A stretch of DNA of 8,406 nt from CAZXBB01 sp964638815 (GTDB lineage: Bacteria > Planctomycetota > Phycisphaerae > Phycisphaerales > SM1A02): positions 1 through 8,406 of the forward strand of contig CAZXBB010000050.1 in assembly GCA_964638815.1 (NCBI GenBank). The letters run 5' to 3'. A program made the translations under genes and the position numbers. The notes beneath the pieces are model-generated. The model searched no databases. It saw only the letters and a program-made list of their open reading frames with translations, and was not told where the DNA came from. Each line of letters begins with the position of its first letter. Within the stretch, counting starts at the first letter, position 1. Shown piece by piece: positions 1 to 5,159 of this stretch.

Positions 1-40
1 CCCCCCCGCCGACCCCCCGCCGCACCCCGGCCGGCCCCCC
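1..40 (-). other. C-rich block; possible G-quadruplex on the minus strand
   Basis: Four C-runs (1-7, 13-18, 25-28, 35-40) are separated by spacers of 5, 6 and 6 bases. On the minus strand these become G-runs of 7, 6, 4 and 6, which fits the usual G-quadruplex pattern. The block lies beyond the 3' end of the minus-strand cupin gene, so a read-through transcript would carry the G-rich strand as RNA. That it folds in the cell is inference. No gene is seen in 1-129. Confidence 0.45.
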
Positions 41-125
41 GGCCGACCCAGCGACCGACCCAGCGACCGACCCAGCGACCGACCCAGCGACCGACCCCAC
101 TGACCGACCCAGCGGCCGACCCGGC
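41..125. repeat. 12-bp tandem repeat, about 7 units
   Basis: The unit is GACCGACCCAGC. Units fall at 41-52 (GG at the start), 53-64, 65-76 and 77-88 (three exact copies), 89-100 (degenerate, ending CCCCAC), then after a one-base insertion at 101 an exact copy at 102-113 and a variant at 114-125. The array ends a few bases short of the cupin stop codon at 130-132. In one plus-strand frame the first units read as Thr-Asp-Pro-Ala repeats. The one-base insertion breaks that frame, so a coding role is not favoured, though an upstream gene entering from the left cannot be excluded. Confidence 0.9.
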
Positions 126-129
126 CGGA

Positions 130-498
130 TCAGATCCGTTCCAGGTCTTCGGCCTCGATCGTGCACTCGTGATCCACATTCCCGGTGTTGCGCGTCGCCG
201 CCGGCTCGAACAGCATCACTTCCGCCGGCTCGTCCGCAACGGGCTTGTGCTCGACGCCGCGGGGCACCACGAAGAACTCGCCCGCGTCGAGCACGACCTC
301 GCGATCGCGCATCAGGATGCGCAGTCGGCCCGTCACGACGAGGAACATCTCGTCCTCGTCGTCGTGATGGTGCCAGACGTACTCGCCGTGGACCTTGACC
401 ACCTTGACGTACTGGCCGTTGAGCTCGGCGACGACCTTCGGGGACCAGGTCTCGTCGAATGACGCGAGCTTCTCCGCGATGTTGACCTTCCCGGGCAT
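130..498 (-). CDS. Small single-domain cupin protein
   Basis: This 122-residue protein is a compact single cupin barrel with no signal peptide, so it should be cytoplasmic. Cupin motif 1 is complete: Gly38, His43-x-His45, Glu50 and Gly57 with the expected spacing. Motif 2 is also clear: Gly73, Pro79-x-Gly81 and His84. His43, His45, Glu50 and His84 are the expected ligands of a divalent metal. This is the mannose-6-phosphate-isomerase-like cupin_2 group; members may be sugar isomerases, dioxygenases or small-ligand binders, and the substrate cannot be told here. The acidic C-terminal tail (about 105-122) lies outside the barrel. The ATG at 498 has a GGAG (506-509, minus strand) seven bases upstream. 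The gene is divergent from the di-heme cytochrome gene, with which it shares a 120-bp spacer. The family is certain; the function is unknown. Confidence 0.9.
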   Translation of the reverse strand: MPGKVNIAEKLASFDETWSPKVVAELNGQYVKVVKVHGEYVWHHHDDEDEMFLVVTGRLRILMRDREVVLDAGEFFVVPRGVEHKPVADEPAEVMLFEPAATRNTGNVDHECTIEAEDLERI

Positions 499-509
499 GA
501 TGCGGCTCC

Positions 510-522
510 GATAACCCTTATC
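510..522. promoter_or_regulatory. GATAA-N3-TTATC dyad in the divergent spacer; operator candidate
   Basis: A perfect inverted repeat with five-base arms (510-514 and 518-522) and a CCC spacer lies between the divergent cupin and di-heme genes. It directly abuts the cupin Shine-Dalgarno (506-509). It is AT-richer than its surroundings, as operators and -10 regions often are. No cognate regulator is encoded in the window. A five-base arm can arise by chance, so this is a candidate only. Confidence 0.3.
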
Positions 523-544
523 CCCCTATGAGGAGGGCCCTTCC

Positions 545-549
545 GGAGG
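545..549 (+). promoter_or_regulatory. Shine-Dalgarno for an alternative upstream start at 556
   Basis: GGAGG lies six bases before an ATG at 556 that is in frame with the favoured start at 619. Use of this start would add 21 residues, including an Arg-Arg-Arg-Lys stretch, in front of the signal peptide. Confidence 0.45.
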
Positions 550-605
550 TAAGGTATGGGAGATTCGTCCCCCGCGCCCGGGACCGGCGGGCCGGCGACC
601 GTCCG

Positions 606-611
606 AAGGAG
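606..611 (+). promoter_or_regulatory. Shine-Dalgarno of the di-heme cytochrome gene
   Basis: AAGGAG lies seven bases before the ATG at 619. This is the best ribosome site in the spacer, and it places a normal-length signal peptide at the N-terminus, so it decides the start chosen for the gene. Confidence 0.7.
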
Positions 612-618
612 AAAGACG

Positions 619-3255
619 ATGAGTCCCCGTGCCTTCACGTGCCTCGGCGCCGTGCTGCTCCCCCTGTCCGTCGCGTCCGCGCAGTCGTTCGTGAACTGGG
701 AGAGCCCCCACGTCAACCCGATCGACATGACGCCGGACGGCGCGCGCCTGCTGGTGGTCAACACGGCCGACAACCGCCTCGAGCTCTTCGATGTCACCCC
801 CGACGGCCTGTCCGCGGCGGGCTCGATCCCCGTCGGCCTCGATCCCGTCTCGGTCCGCGCCCGCACCAACGGCGAGGCCTGGGTGGTCAACCACGTCTCC
901 GACTCCGTCAGCATCGTCGATCTCGACCTGCTCAACACGATCGCCACGATCGACACCGGCGACGAGCCGGCCGACGTCATCTTCGCGGGCAACCCGCAGC
1001 GCGCGTTCGTCTCCGTCTCGCAGCTCAACGAGGTCCGCGTCTACGACCCCGCCGATCCGCTCGCGGCGCCGGTCGTGCTCCCGATCGCGGGCGAGGACCC
1101 GCGAGCGCTCACCACGGACGGCGTCAACGTCTACGTCGCGATCTTCGAATCCGGCAACCGGACGACGATCCTGAACGAGGAGTTCGCCGTCTCGGTGCCG
1201 GAGCTGAACCCCTATCCAGACGATCCCAACCCGCCCCCGAACCGCGGCGCCGGGTTTGAGCCGCCGATAAACCCCGATCTCCCCACGCCGCCCGCGGTCG
1301 GCCTCATCGTCAAGCGGGATTCGCCCGGCGTCTGGCTCGACGACAACAGCCACGACTGGTCGGCGGCCGTCGGCTGGGACCTGCACGACCACGACGTCGC
1401 CGTCATCGACGCTGTCACGCTCGACGTCCGGTACGTCATTGGCGTCATGAACCTCAATATGCATCTCGACGCCGGCGCGGGCGGTACGATCGCCGTCGTC
1501 GGCACCGACGCGACCAACGTCCTGCGATTCGAGCCCAACGTGAACGGCACGTTCGTCCGCGTCCACCTGGCCGGCTTCACGGCCTCCTCGACGCAGGCCA
1601 ACGTCGTGCTCGACCTGAACCCGCATCTCACGTATGACACGCCGTCGGTGGACCAGGCCACGCGCGAGCTTGCGATCGGTGACCCGCGCGCCGTCAAGTG
1701 GAACGACGCGGCCAGCCGCCTCTACGTGGCCGGCATGGGCTCCAACAACCTGCTCGTGCTGACCTCGCAGGCGGCGCGCGTCGCGCTGATCGACGTCGGC
1801 GAGGGGCCGACGGGGATCGCGGTGGACGACGCGCGCGGACGCGTCTACGTCGTCAACAAGTTCGACGGATCGGTCTCGGTCGTGGACACGGTCGGTCTCG
1901 CGGAGACCGCGCGCGTGACCTTCCACGACCCGACGCCTGAAGTGATCCGCCTCGGACGACCGCACCTCTACGACACGCACGAGACGTCCGGGCTCGGGCA
2001 GGTCTCGTGCGCGAGCTGTCACATCGACGCCCGGATGGACCAGCTCACGTGGGACCTCGGCAACCCGGCGGGCGAGATGCAGCCGTTCGACCAGGACTGC
2101 ATCGGCACGGACTGCGGTGACTGGCACCCGATGAAAGGCCCCATGACGACACAGACGTTCATCGGGATCATCGGCGACGAGCCCTTCCACTGGCGCGGCG
2201 ACCGGGACACGCTCGCCGCCTTCAACCCGGCGTTCGAGGGCCTGCTCGGCGACGACGAGCAGCTGACGACCGAGGAGATGGAGCAGTTCGAGGCGTTCGT
2301 CGCAACACTGCGTCATCCGCCGAATCCGTACCGCAGGATCGACGGCACGCTCGAGCCGCTGCTCGCAAACGGCGGCGATCCGCAGAACGGTGAGTTCCTC
2401 TTCAGCACGACCGGCGGGATGCAGGGCGGCGGGCTCAACTGCTTCAACTGCCACGCGCTGCCCTCTGGCACGAACGGCCGCATCCTCGACCCCGTCCGCA
2501 GCGGCGGCCTGACGCAGAGCTTCAAGGTCCCGCAGCTCGAGAACCTCTACGAGAAGGTCGGCGCAGACATGTCGGGCCCGACGCCGATGAACAAGGGCTT
2601 CGGCTTCATCCACGACGGGAGCTTCGACTCGCTGTCCGGCTTCCTCGCGTTCTTCTTCGACATTCCGCTCCAGACGGAGCTGGACATCGAGGCGTTCCTT
2701 CTGAGCCTGTCGGAAGACACGTTCGCCGGCGTCGGCGTGCAGGTGACGCTGTCGGCGCCCGAAGACGCCGGCGACGCGCGGCTCGACGAGATGATCGCGA
2801 TCGCGCAAACCGGGACGGCGGGACTCGTCGCGAAGGGTCGTCGCGACGGCATCGCCCGCGGCTACATGCACGACGGGTCCGCCTTCCGGTCGGACCGCGC
2901 GGCCGAGGTCGAGACGCTCGAGACGCTGGTCGGGGACCTCGGCCCCGGGGCCGAGATCACGTTCACCCTCGTGCCGTTCGGATCGCAGGAGCGCATCGGC
3001 ATCGACCGCGACGGCGACGGCTTCTACGACCGGGACGAGATCGACGCGGGCAGCGACCCCGCCGATCCGGACAGCGTCCCCTGCGCGGGAGACGTTGACG
3101 GCGACGGCATGGTCGCGATCACCGATCTCCTCGTGGTCCTCCAGGGCTGGGGCGTCTGCGACGGCGACCCGTGCCCGGGCGACCTCGACGGCGACGGCTT
3201 CGTGGCATTCAGCGACATCGTGATCCTGCTGGCGTCGTGGGGGCCGTGCGAGTAG
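619..3255 (+). CDS. Secreted beta-propeller / di-heme cytochrome c protein with dockerin-like C-terminal repeats
   Basis: This 878-residue exported protein has a clear domain order. Residues 1-21 are a Sec signal peptide, with likely cleavage after Val-Ala-Ser-Ala before Gln22. Residues about 30-180 and 340-430 carry YVTN-type beta-propeller repeats, with blades such as VYVVNKFDGSVSVVD. A di-heme, MauG/cytochrome c peroxidase-like region follows: CxxCH at 464-468 and 608-612, 144 residues apart, an FHWRGDR stretch at His524, and His-Asp-Gly motifs at 665-667 and 751-753. A DxDxDG calcium-type loop lies near 795, and two dockerin-like repeats begin at Asp825 and Asp855, ending in Trp-Gly-Pro-Cys-Glu. 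Family knowledge suggests periplasmic or extracellular redox chemistry; the substrate is unknown, and peroxidase activity is not proven by the motifs. An in-frame ATG at 556, also with a Shine-Dalgarno, would add 21 residues. The antisense reading across this gene is a high-GC shadow. Confidence 0.9.
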   Translation: MSPRAFTCLGAVLLPLSVASAQSFVNWESPHVNPIDMTPDGARLLVVNTADNRLELFDVTPDGLSAAGSIPVGLDPVSVRARTNGEAWVVNHVSDSVSIVDLDLLNTIATIDTGDEPADVIFAGNPQRAFVSVSQLNEVRVYDPADPLAAPVVLPIAGEDPRALTTDGVNVYVAIFESGNRTTILNEEFAVSVPELNPYPDDPNPPPNRGAGFEPPINPDLPTPPAVGLIVKRDSPGVWLDDNSHDWSAAVGWDLHDHDVAVIDAVTLDVRYVIGVMNLNMHLDAGAGGTIAVVGTDATNVLRFEPNVNGTFVRVHLAGFTASSTQANVVLDLNPHLTYDTPSVDQATRELAIGDPRAVKWNDAASRLYVAGMGSNNLLVLTSQAARVALIDVGEGPTGIAVDDARGRVYVVNKFDGSVSVVDTVGLAETARVTFHDPTPEVIRLGRPHLYDTHETSGLGQVSCASCHIDARMDQLTWDLGNPAGEMQPFDQDCIGTDCGDWHPMKGPMTTQTFIGIIGDEPFHWRGDRDTLAAFNPAFEGLLGDDEQLTTEEMEQFEAFVATLRHPPNPYRRIDGTLEPLLANGGDPQNGEFLFSTTGGMQGGGLNCFNCHALPSGTNGRILDPVRSGGLTQSFKVPQLENLYEKVGADMSGPTPMNKGFGFIHDGSFDSLSGFLAFFFDIPLQTELDIEAFLLSLSEDTFAGVGVQVTLSAPEDAGDARLDEMIAIAQTGTAGLVAKGRRDGIARGYMHDGSAFRSDRAAEVETLETLVGDLGPGAEITFTLVPFGSQERIGIDRDGDGFYDRDEIDAGSDPADPDSVPCAGDVDGDGMVAITDLLVVLQGWGVCDGDPCPGDLDGDGFVAFSDIVILLASWGPCE

Positions 3256-3465
3256 CCGCGAATGCCGTTCACTTGAGCCGCAAAGTGTCTGGCGTTCCCG
3301 TTTCCCGTTTCCCGTTTCCCGTTGTTCAATTGACCGTTCCGAGGTTCCCGATTCCCCGTTCCGATTTGCGCCTGCGAGCTGCCTGTGCGCCCGGCGTGCG
3401 CGGATGGCGTGGTTCGATTCCAGTTCTTCAATTCAGTCTCGTACCGCGCGCCCCACTGCCGGCTG
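3256..3465. other. Non-coding convergent spacer
   Basis: No gene is seen here. The spacer separates the 3' ends of the di-heme gene (plus) and the DUF1801 gene (minus). It holds a weak five-base stem (3270-3274 with 3283-3287, loop of eight) that is too weak to call a terminator, then the 7-bp repeat and its decayed copies. Base composition drops here from about two-thirds GC to a little over one-half. Confidence 0.7.
3294..3363. repeat. 7-bp TTTCCCG tandem repeat with decayed flank
   Basis: There are four copies at 3294-3300 (GTTCCCG), 3301-3307, 3308-3314 and 3315-3321, the last three exact. After a short non-repeat stretch come decayed copies at about 3335-3363 (GTTCCCG, ATTCCCCG, TTCCG). 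Read on the minus strand this is the CGGGAA type of spacer repeat I recall from many unrelated high-GC bacterial genomes, often misannotated as Gly-Asn-Arg-Glu-Pro repeat proteins. No protein is called here. Confidence 0.85.
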
Positions 3466-3843
3466 TCATCGCACCTGTTCAATGAGATCAACGACCGCCT
3501 CCCGGGGAATGTCCTTCACGGCAAATACTTTCACGTGTCGAACATGCTTCCCACTGCCGACCAGCAATCCGTCAGGGTCCTTGAGCTTCGACCCGGCGTA
3601 GAAGCCAAAGTGAACGTGGTCTGGTTCGGCATGAATGTAGACTCTCGGCGAGCCATCCAGCGTCCAGCAGCCCTGGCCCCATTTCACTGTCGTGGTGAAT
3701 TCGGGAGCGGTCTCCTTGACGATTCGTGAGAGCGCGTTGATGAGTTTCTGATTCTTGGCTGACTGGTCGCGCTTCCACTCGGCGAATGAAGCATAGACCT
3801 TCATCTTCTGCGGTTTCGAACTGGTTGTCTTACGTTTCGCCAT
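3466..3843 (-). CDS. DUF1801 (YdhG-like) family protein
   Basis: This 125-residue cytoplasmic protein begins with a short basic tail (1-14), followed by a single DUF1801 fold. Family features visible are the helix with Phe20-Ala-Glu-Trp23, the Lys54-Trp-Gly-Gln57 turn, the strand Val68-Tyr-Ile-His71, the stretch His76-Val-His-Phe-Gly-Phe81, and the Gly84..Leu87..Asp89..Gly92..Leu94 segment leading to Gly98-Lys99. The fold is related to the iron-chaperone frataxin-like group, but no biochemical role is established for most members. The ATG at 3843 was preferred because the family match starts just after it; its ribosome site is poor. An in-frame ATG at 3900 would add 19 unlike residues. The gene follows the DUF1579-VOC gene on the same strand after 102 bp and may share its transcript. 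Its GC content is well below that of the flanking genes. Confidence 0.82.
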   Translation of the reverse strand: MAKRKTTSSKPQKMKVYASFAEWKRDQSAKNQKLINALSRIVKETAPEFTTTVKWGQGCWTLDGSPRVYIHAEPDHVHFGFYAGSKLKDPDGLLVGSGKHVRHVKVFAVKDIPREAVVDLIEQVR

Positions 3844-3945
3844 ACGACCGCATTCAATGATGTCACGTGGTCCGATGGGGTTGCGGTCGCAGTGCAACAT
3901 CGGTTCCGCATCGCGCCACGCCGTCGTGACTCAAGCGGCCCGCTC

Positions 3946-4905
3946 TCAAGGGTTTTGCCAGAGACCATGCTCGATCTTGCCAAGGTAATAGATGGCAAAT
4001 GTGCCTTGACCGGCTATCTCCGTCGGTGGCATCAATACCTCTGCGCCGGCCGCCTCGGCAGTTCGTACCGCGGCATGAATGTCATCCACCAGGACATAAG
4101 GCCGCACGACGGGCTGTTCTTCGCCCATCGGCGCACGCACGCCGATCCGGCCGCCGTCCTTCAACCCGGCGGTGCGGGCGTTGCCGAGTTCGGCGATCGG
4201 TTCGCTGAATGCCACGCTGTGCGATTGTGCCAGGCCGTCGCATGTCGCATCCGTTTCGGCGGTCACGATCTCAAGATAATGGACATCAATCGCCCCTTTC
4301 GTGTCGGGCGCGGATCGATACCGCTGTGCTTGAGAATTGCTGGCCTTCCGACGGTACTCCGCTTCGAGAATGGTCATCCACTGGCCGTCTTCAACTTCGA
4401 TCGATGATGAGAATGTACGGGTGTCCTTGCCCGTGATCGTGATAACCTCGTTGTAGCGCGCGGTTTCGTTGAGGTTCTGCATGCTCGGGCCTTCGGTTTC
4501 GAGGGTCAGCGTGTCGCCGACGTCGTTGAGCGTGCCCTTGTAGACCCACAGGTAGCCGCCCATGGAATCGATCCACGTGGCGTTGAAATTCTTCTTCTGC
4601 GGGTCGTAACCGAGTGAGAGCATGCCGCTGAAAGGGGCGCCCATCATCGTGGACTTGGTTTCAGCGATGACCCAGTGGTCGCCGATCGCGCGAACGGAAT
4701 CGGTGCCGGCGGCTTCCGATGGCGGCTGATCCGGCTGGATGTACATCTTGAACTGGACGTCCCATTCACCCACGAGCTGCTTGAGCCACTGATGGTCCCT
4801 GGCGGGCTCGTCTTGTTCCGTCATGGGTTCAGCAGATTGCGCAAGCACACCGCTGACGACCAGCATGATGGCGATGCCTGCACTCAGGGTTGCGAACTTC
4901 TTCAT
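3946..4905 (-). CDS. Secreted DUF1579-VOC fusion protein
   Basis: This 319-residue protein starts with a signal peptide (1-22, cleavage after Val-Leu-Ala before Gln23). Residues about 38-186 form a DUF1579 domain, recognised by His38-Gln-Trp-Leu-Lys..Gly46-Glu-Trp, the strand Gly-Tyr-Asp-Pro at 99-102, and Trp-Ile-Asp-Ser-Met-Gly-Gly at 111-117. After a polar linker (187-203), residues 204-319 form a VOC (glyoxalase/bleomycin-resistance-like) module, with His209-Tyr-Leu-Glu, Gly241-Asn-Ala-Arg, Val271-Leu-Val-Asp-Asp and Ile-Glu312-His-Gly-Leu-Trp. His209 and Glu312 occupy positions that often bind metal in VOC enzymes. DUF1579 has no firm function, and the VOC substrate cannot be read. No stop or in-frame ATG lies in the linker, so one polypeptide is expected. 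The start at 4905 has AAGGAG (4912-4917) six bases upstream; an ATG at 4920 with AGGAG (4927-4931) is an equally plausible start five codons longer. The gene is low in GC and upstream of the DUF1801 gene. Confidence 0.85.
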   Translation of the reverse strand: MKKFATLSAGIAIMLVVSGVLAQSAEPMTEQDEPARDHQWLKQLVGEWDVQFKMYIQPDQPPSEAAGTDSVRAIGDHWVIAETKSTMMGAPFSGMLSLGYDPQKKNFNATWIDSMGGYLWVYKGTLNDVGDTLTLETEGPSMQNLNETARYNEVITITGKDTRTFSSSIEVEDGQWMTILEAEYRRKASNSQAQRYRSAPDTKGAIDVHYLEIVTAETDATCDGLAQSHSVAFSEPIAELGNARTAGLKDGGRIGVRAPMGEEQPVVRPYVLVDDIHAAVRTAEAAGAEVLMPPTEIAGQGTFAIYYLGKIEHGLWQNP

Positions 4906-4911
4906 CACGTT

Positions 4912-4917
4912 CTCCTT
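4912..4917 (-). promoter_or_regulatory. Shine-Dalgarno for the DUF1579-VOC start at 4905
   Basis: AAGGAG on the minus strand lies six bases before the ATG at 4905. It is itself inside the first codons of the alternative start at 4920, which has its own AGGAG at 4927-4931. Both starts look usable; 4905 gives the more typical Met-Lys-Lys signal peptide beginning. Confidence 0.55.
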
Positions 4918-4930
4918 CATTTGAGACTCC

Positions 4931-4955
4931 TGCCCGCCCGTTCCGGGCGTCGGCA
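4931..4955. promoter_or_regulatory. Hairpin next to the Shine-Dalgarno of the DUF1579-VOC gene
   Basis: CGCCCG (4935-4940) and CGGGCG (4944-4949) form a six-base GC stem around a three-base loop. It is extended by TGCC (4931-4934) with GGCA (4952-4955) across a two-base bulge. On the minus strand its base touches the AGGAG at 4927-4931. It could modulate translation or simply be a high-GC stem. If transcription starts near 4948, only part of it would be in the mRNA. Confidence 0.35.
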
Positions 4956-4963
4956 GCATACCA
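4955..4963 (-). promoter_or_regulatory. Extended -10 promoter candidate for the DUF1579-VOC gene
   Basis: On the minus strand TGGTATGCT matches the extended -10 pattern TG-N-TATNNT. It would start transcription near 4948, leaving a leader of about 28-42 bases before the ATG. No good -35 hexamer is seen, which is usual for extended -10 promoters. Confidence 0.35.
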
Positions 4964-4999
4964 CGGCTCACAGTGACGTCTCCACTGTCGCCGCCGCGA

Positions 5000-5038
5000 C
5001 GCTGACCGGCGGATCGCCGTCCGGCGCCGGAGTCAGCG
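5000..5038. promoter_or_regulatory. Long imperfect dyad in the DUF1579-VOC / lutA divergent spacer
   Basis: The left arm, CGCTGAC plus CGGCG (5000-5011), pairs with CGCCG (5025-5029) and GTCAGCG (5032-5038). That is 12 base pairs with a two-base bulge and a 13-base loop. It lies upstream of both divergent genes, so it is not at any gene's 3' end. An operator, a regulatory RNA structure or a remnant are all possible. No regulator gene is present in the window to pair it with. Confidence 0.4.
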
Positions 5039-5143
5039 CGCCGATCGCCCGCAACGCCGCCTCGCCGGGTCCGGCAGACGCCCCGCACGCCTCATCTCCC
5101 TGATCGGGGCGACGGAAGCGGCACAGAGACCCGACCGGGGTTC

Positions 5144-5149
5144 TATCAT
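5144..5149 (+). promoter_or_regulatory. -10 promoter candidate for lutABC, implying a nearly leaderless mRNA
   Basis: TATCAT matches five of six bases of the TATAAT consensus and ends ten bases before the GTG start codon of lutA at 5160. Transcription from it would start at about the start codon itself. That fits the absence of any Shine-Dalgarno in front of lutA. No convincing -35 hexamer is visible. Confidence 0.4.
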
Positions 5150-5159
5150 CTCCATTGTC

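Noticed and set aside
41..125. CRISPR-like array
   Set aside because: Units are 12 bp and directly adjacent with no spacers, so this is a simple tandem repeat.
534..541. AGGGCCCT palindrome in the cupin/di-heme spacer
   Set aside because: An eight-base GC-rich palindrome is expected by chance in this composition, and it has no second site nearby.
526..2871. Very long minus-strand open frame (781 codons) opposite the di-heme gene
   Set aside because: It is Arg/Asp/Val-rich low-complexity sequence with no recognisable domain, as expected antisense to a high-GC gene. The plus-strand gene has heme, signal and calcium-loop motifs.
3270..3287. Terminator after the di-heme gene
   Set aside because: Only a five-base AT-containing stem with an eight-base loop and no T-run.
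3409..3422. GGTTCGATTCC resembling a tRNA T-arm
   Set aside because: The stem pairs only three bases, and no acceptor, D or anticodon arm can be drawn around it. Not a tRNA or a convincing tRNA remnant.
3024..3491. Minus-strand frame with Gly-Asn-Arg-Glu-Pro-like repeats
   Set aside because: It is translation of the TTTCCCG spacer repeat, a familiar type of false gene; it also overlaps the end of the di-heme gene.
4968..5103. Protein-like minus-strand tail in the divergent spacer (reads ...GALTPAPDGDPPVSVAAA... to a stop at 4968)
   Set aside because: Codon third positions look GC-rich and coding-like, but no in-frame ATG or GTG with a ribosome site exists, and the frame continues as antisense of lutA. 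A decayed gene end is possible but unsupported.
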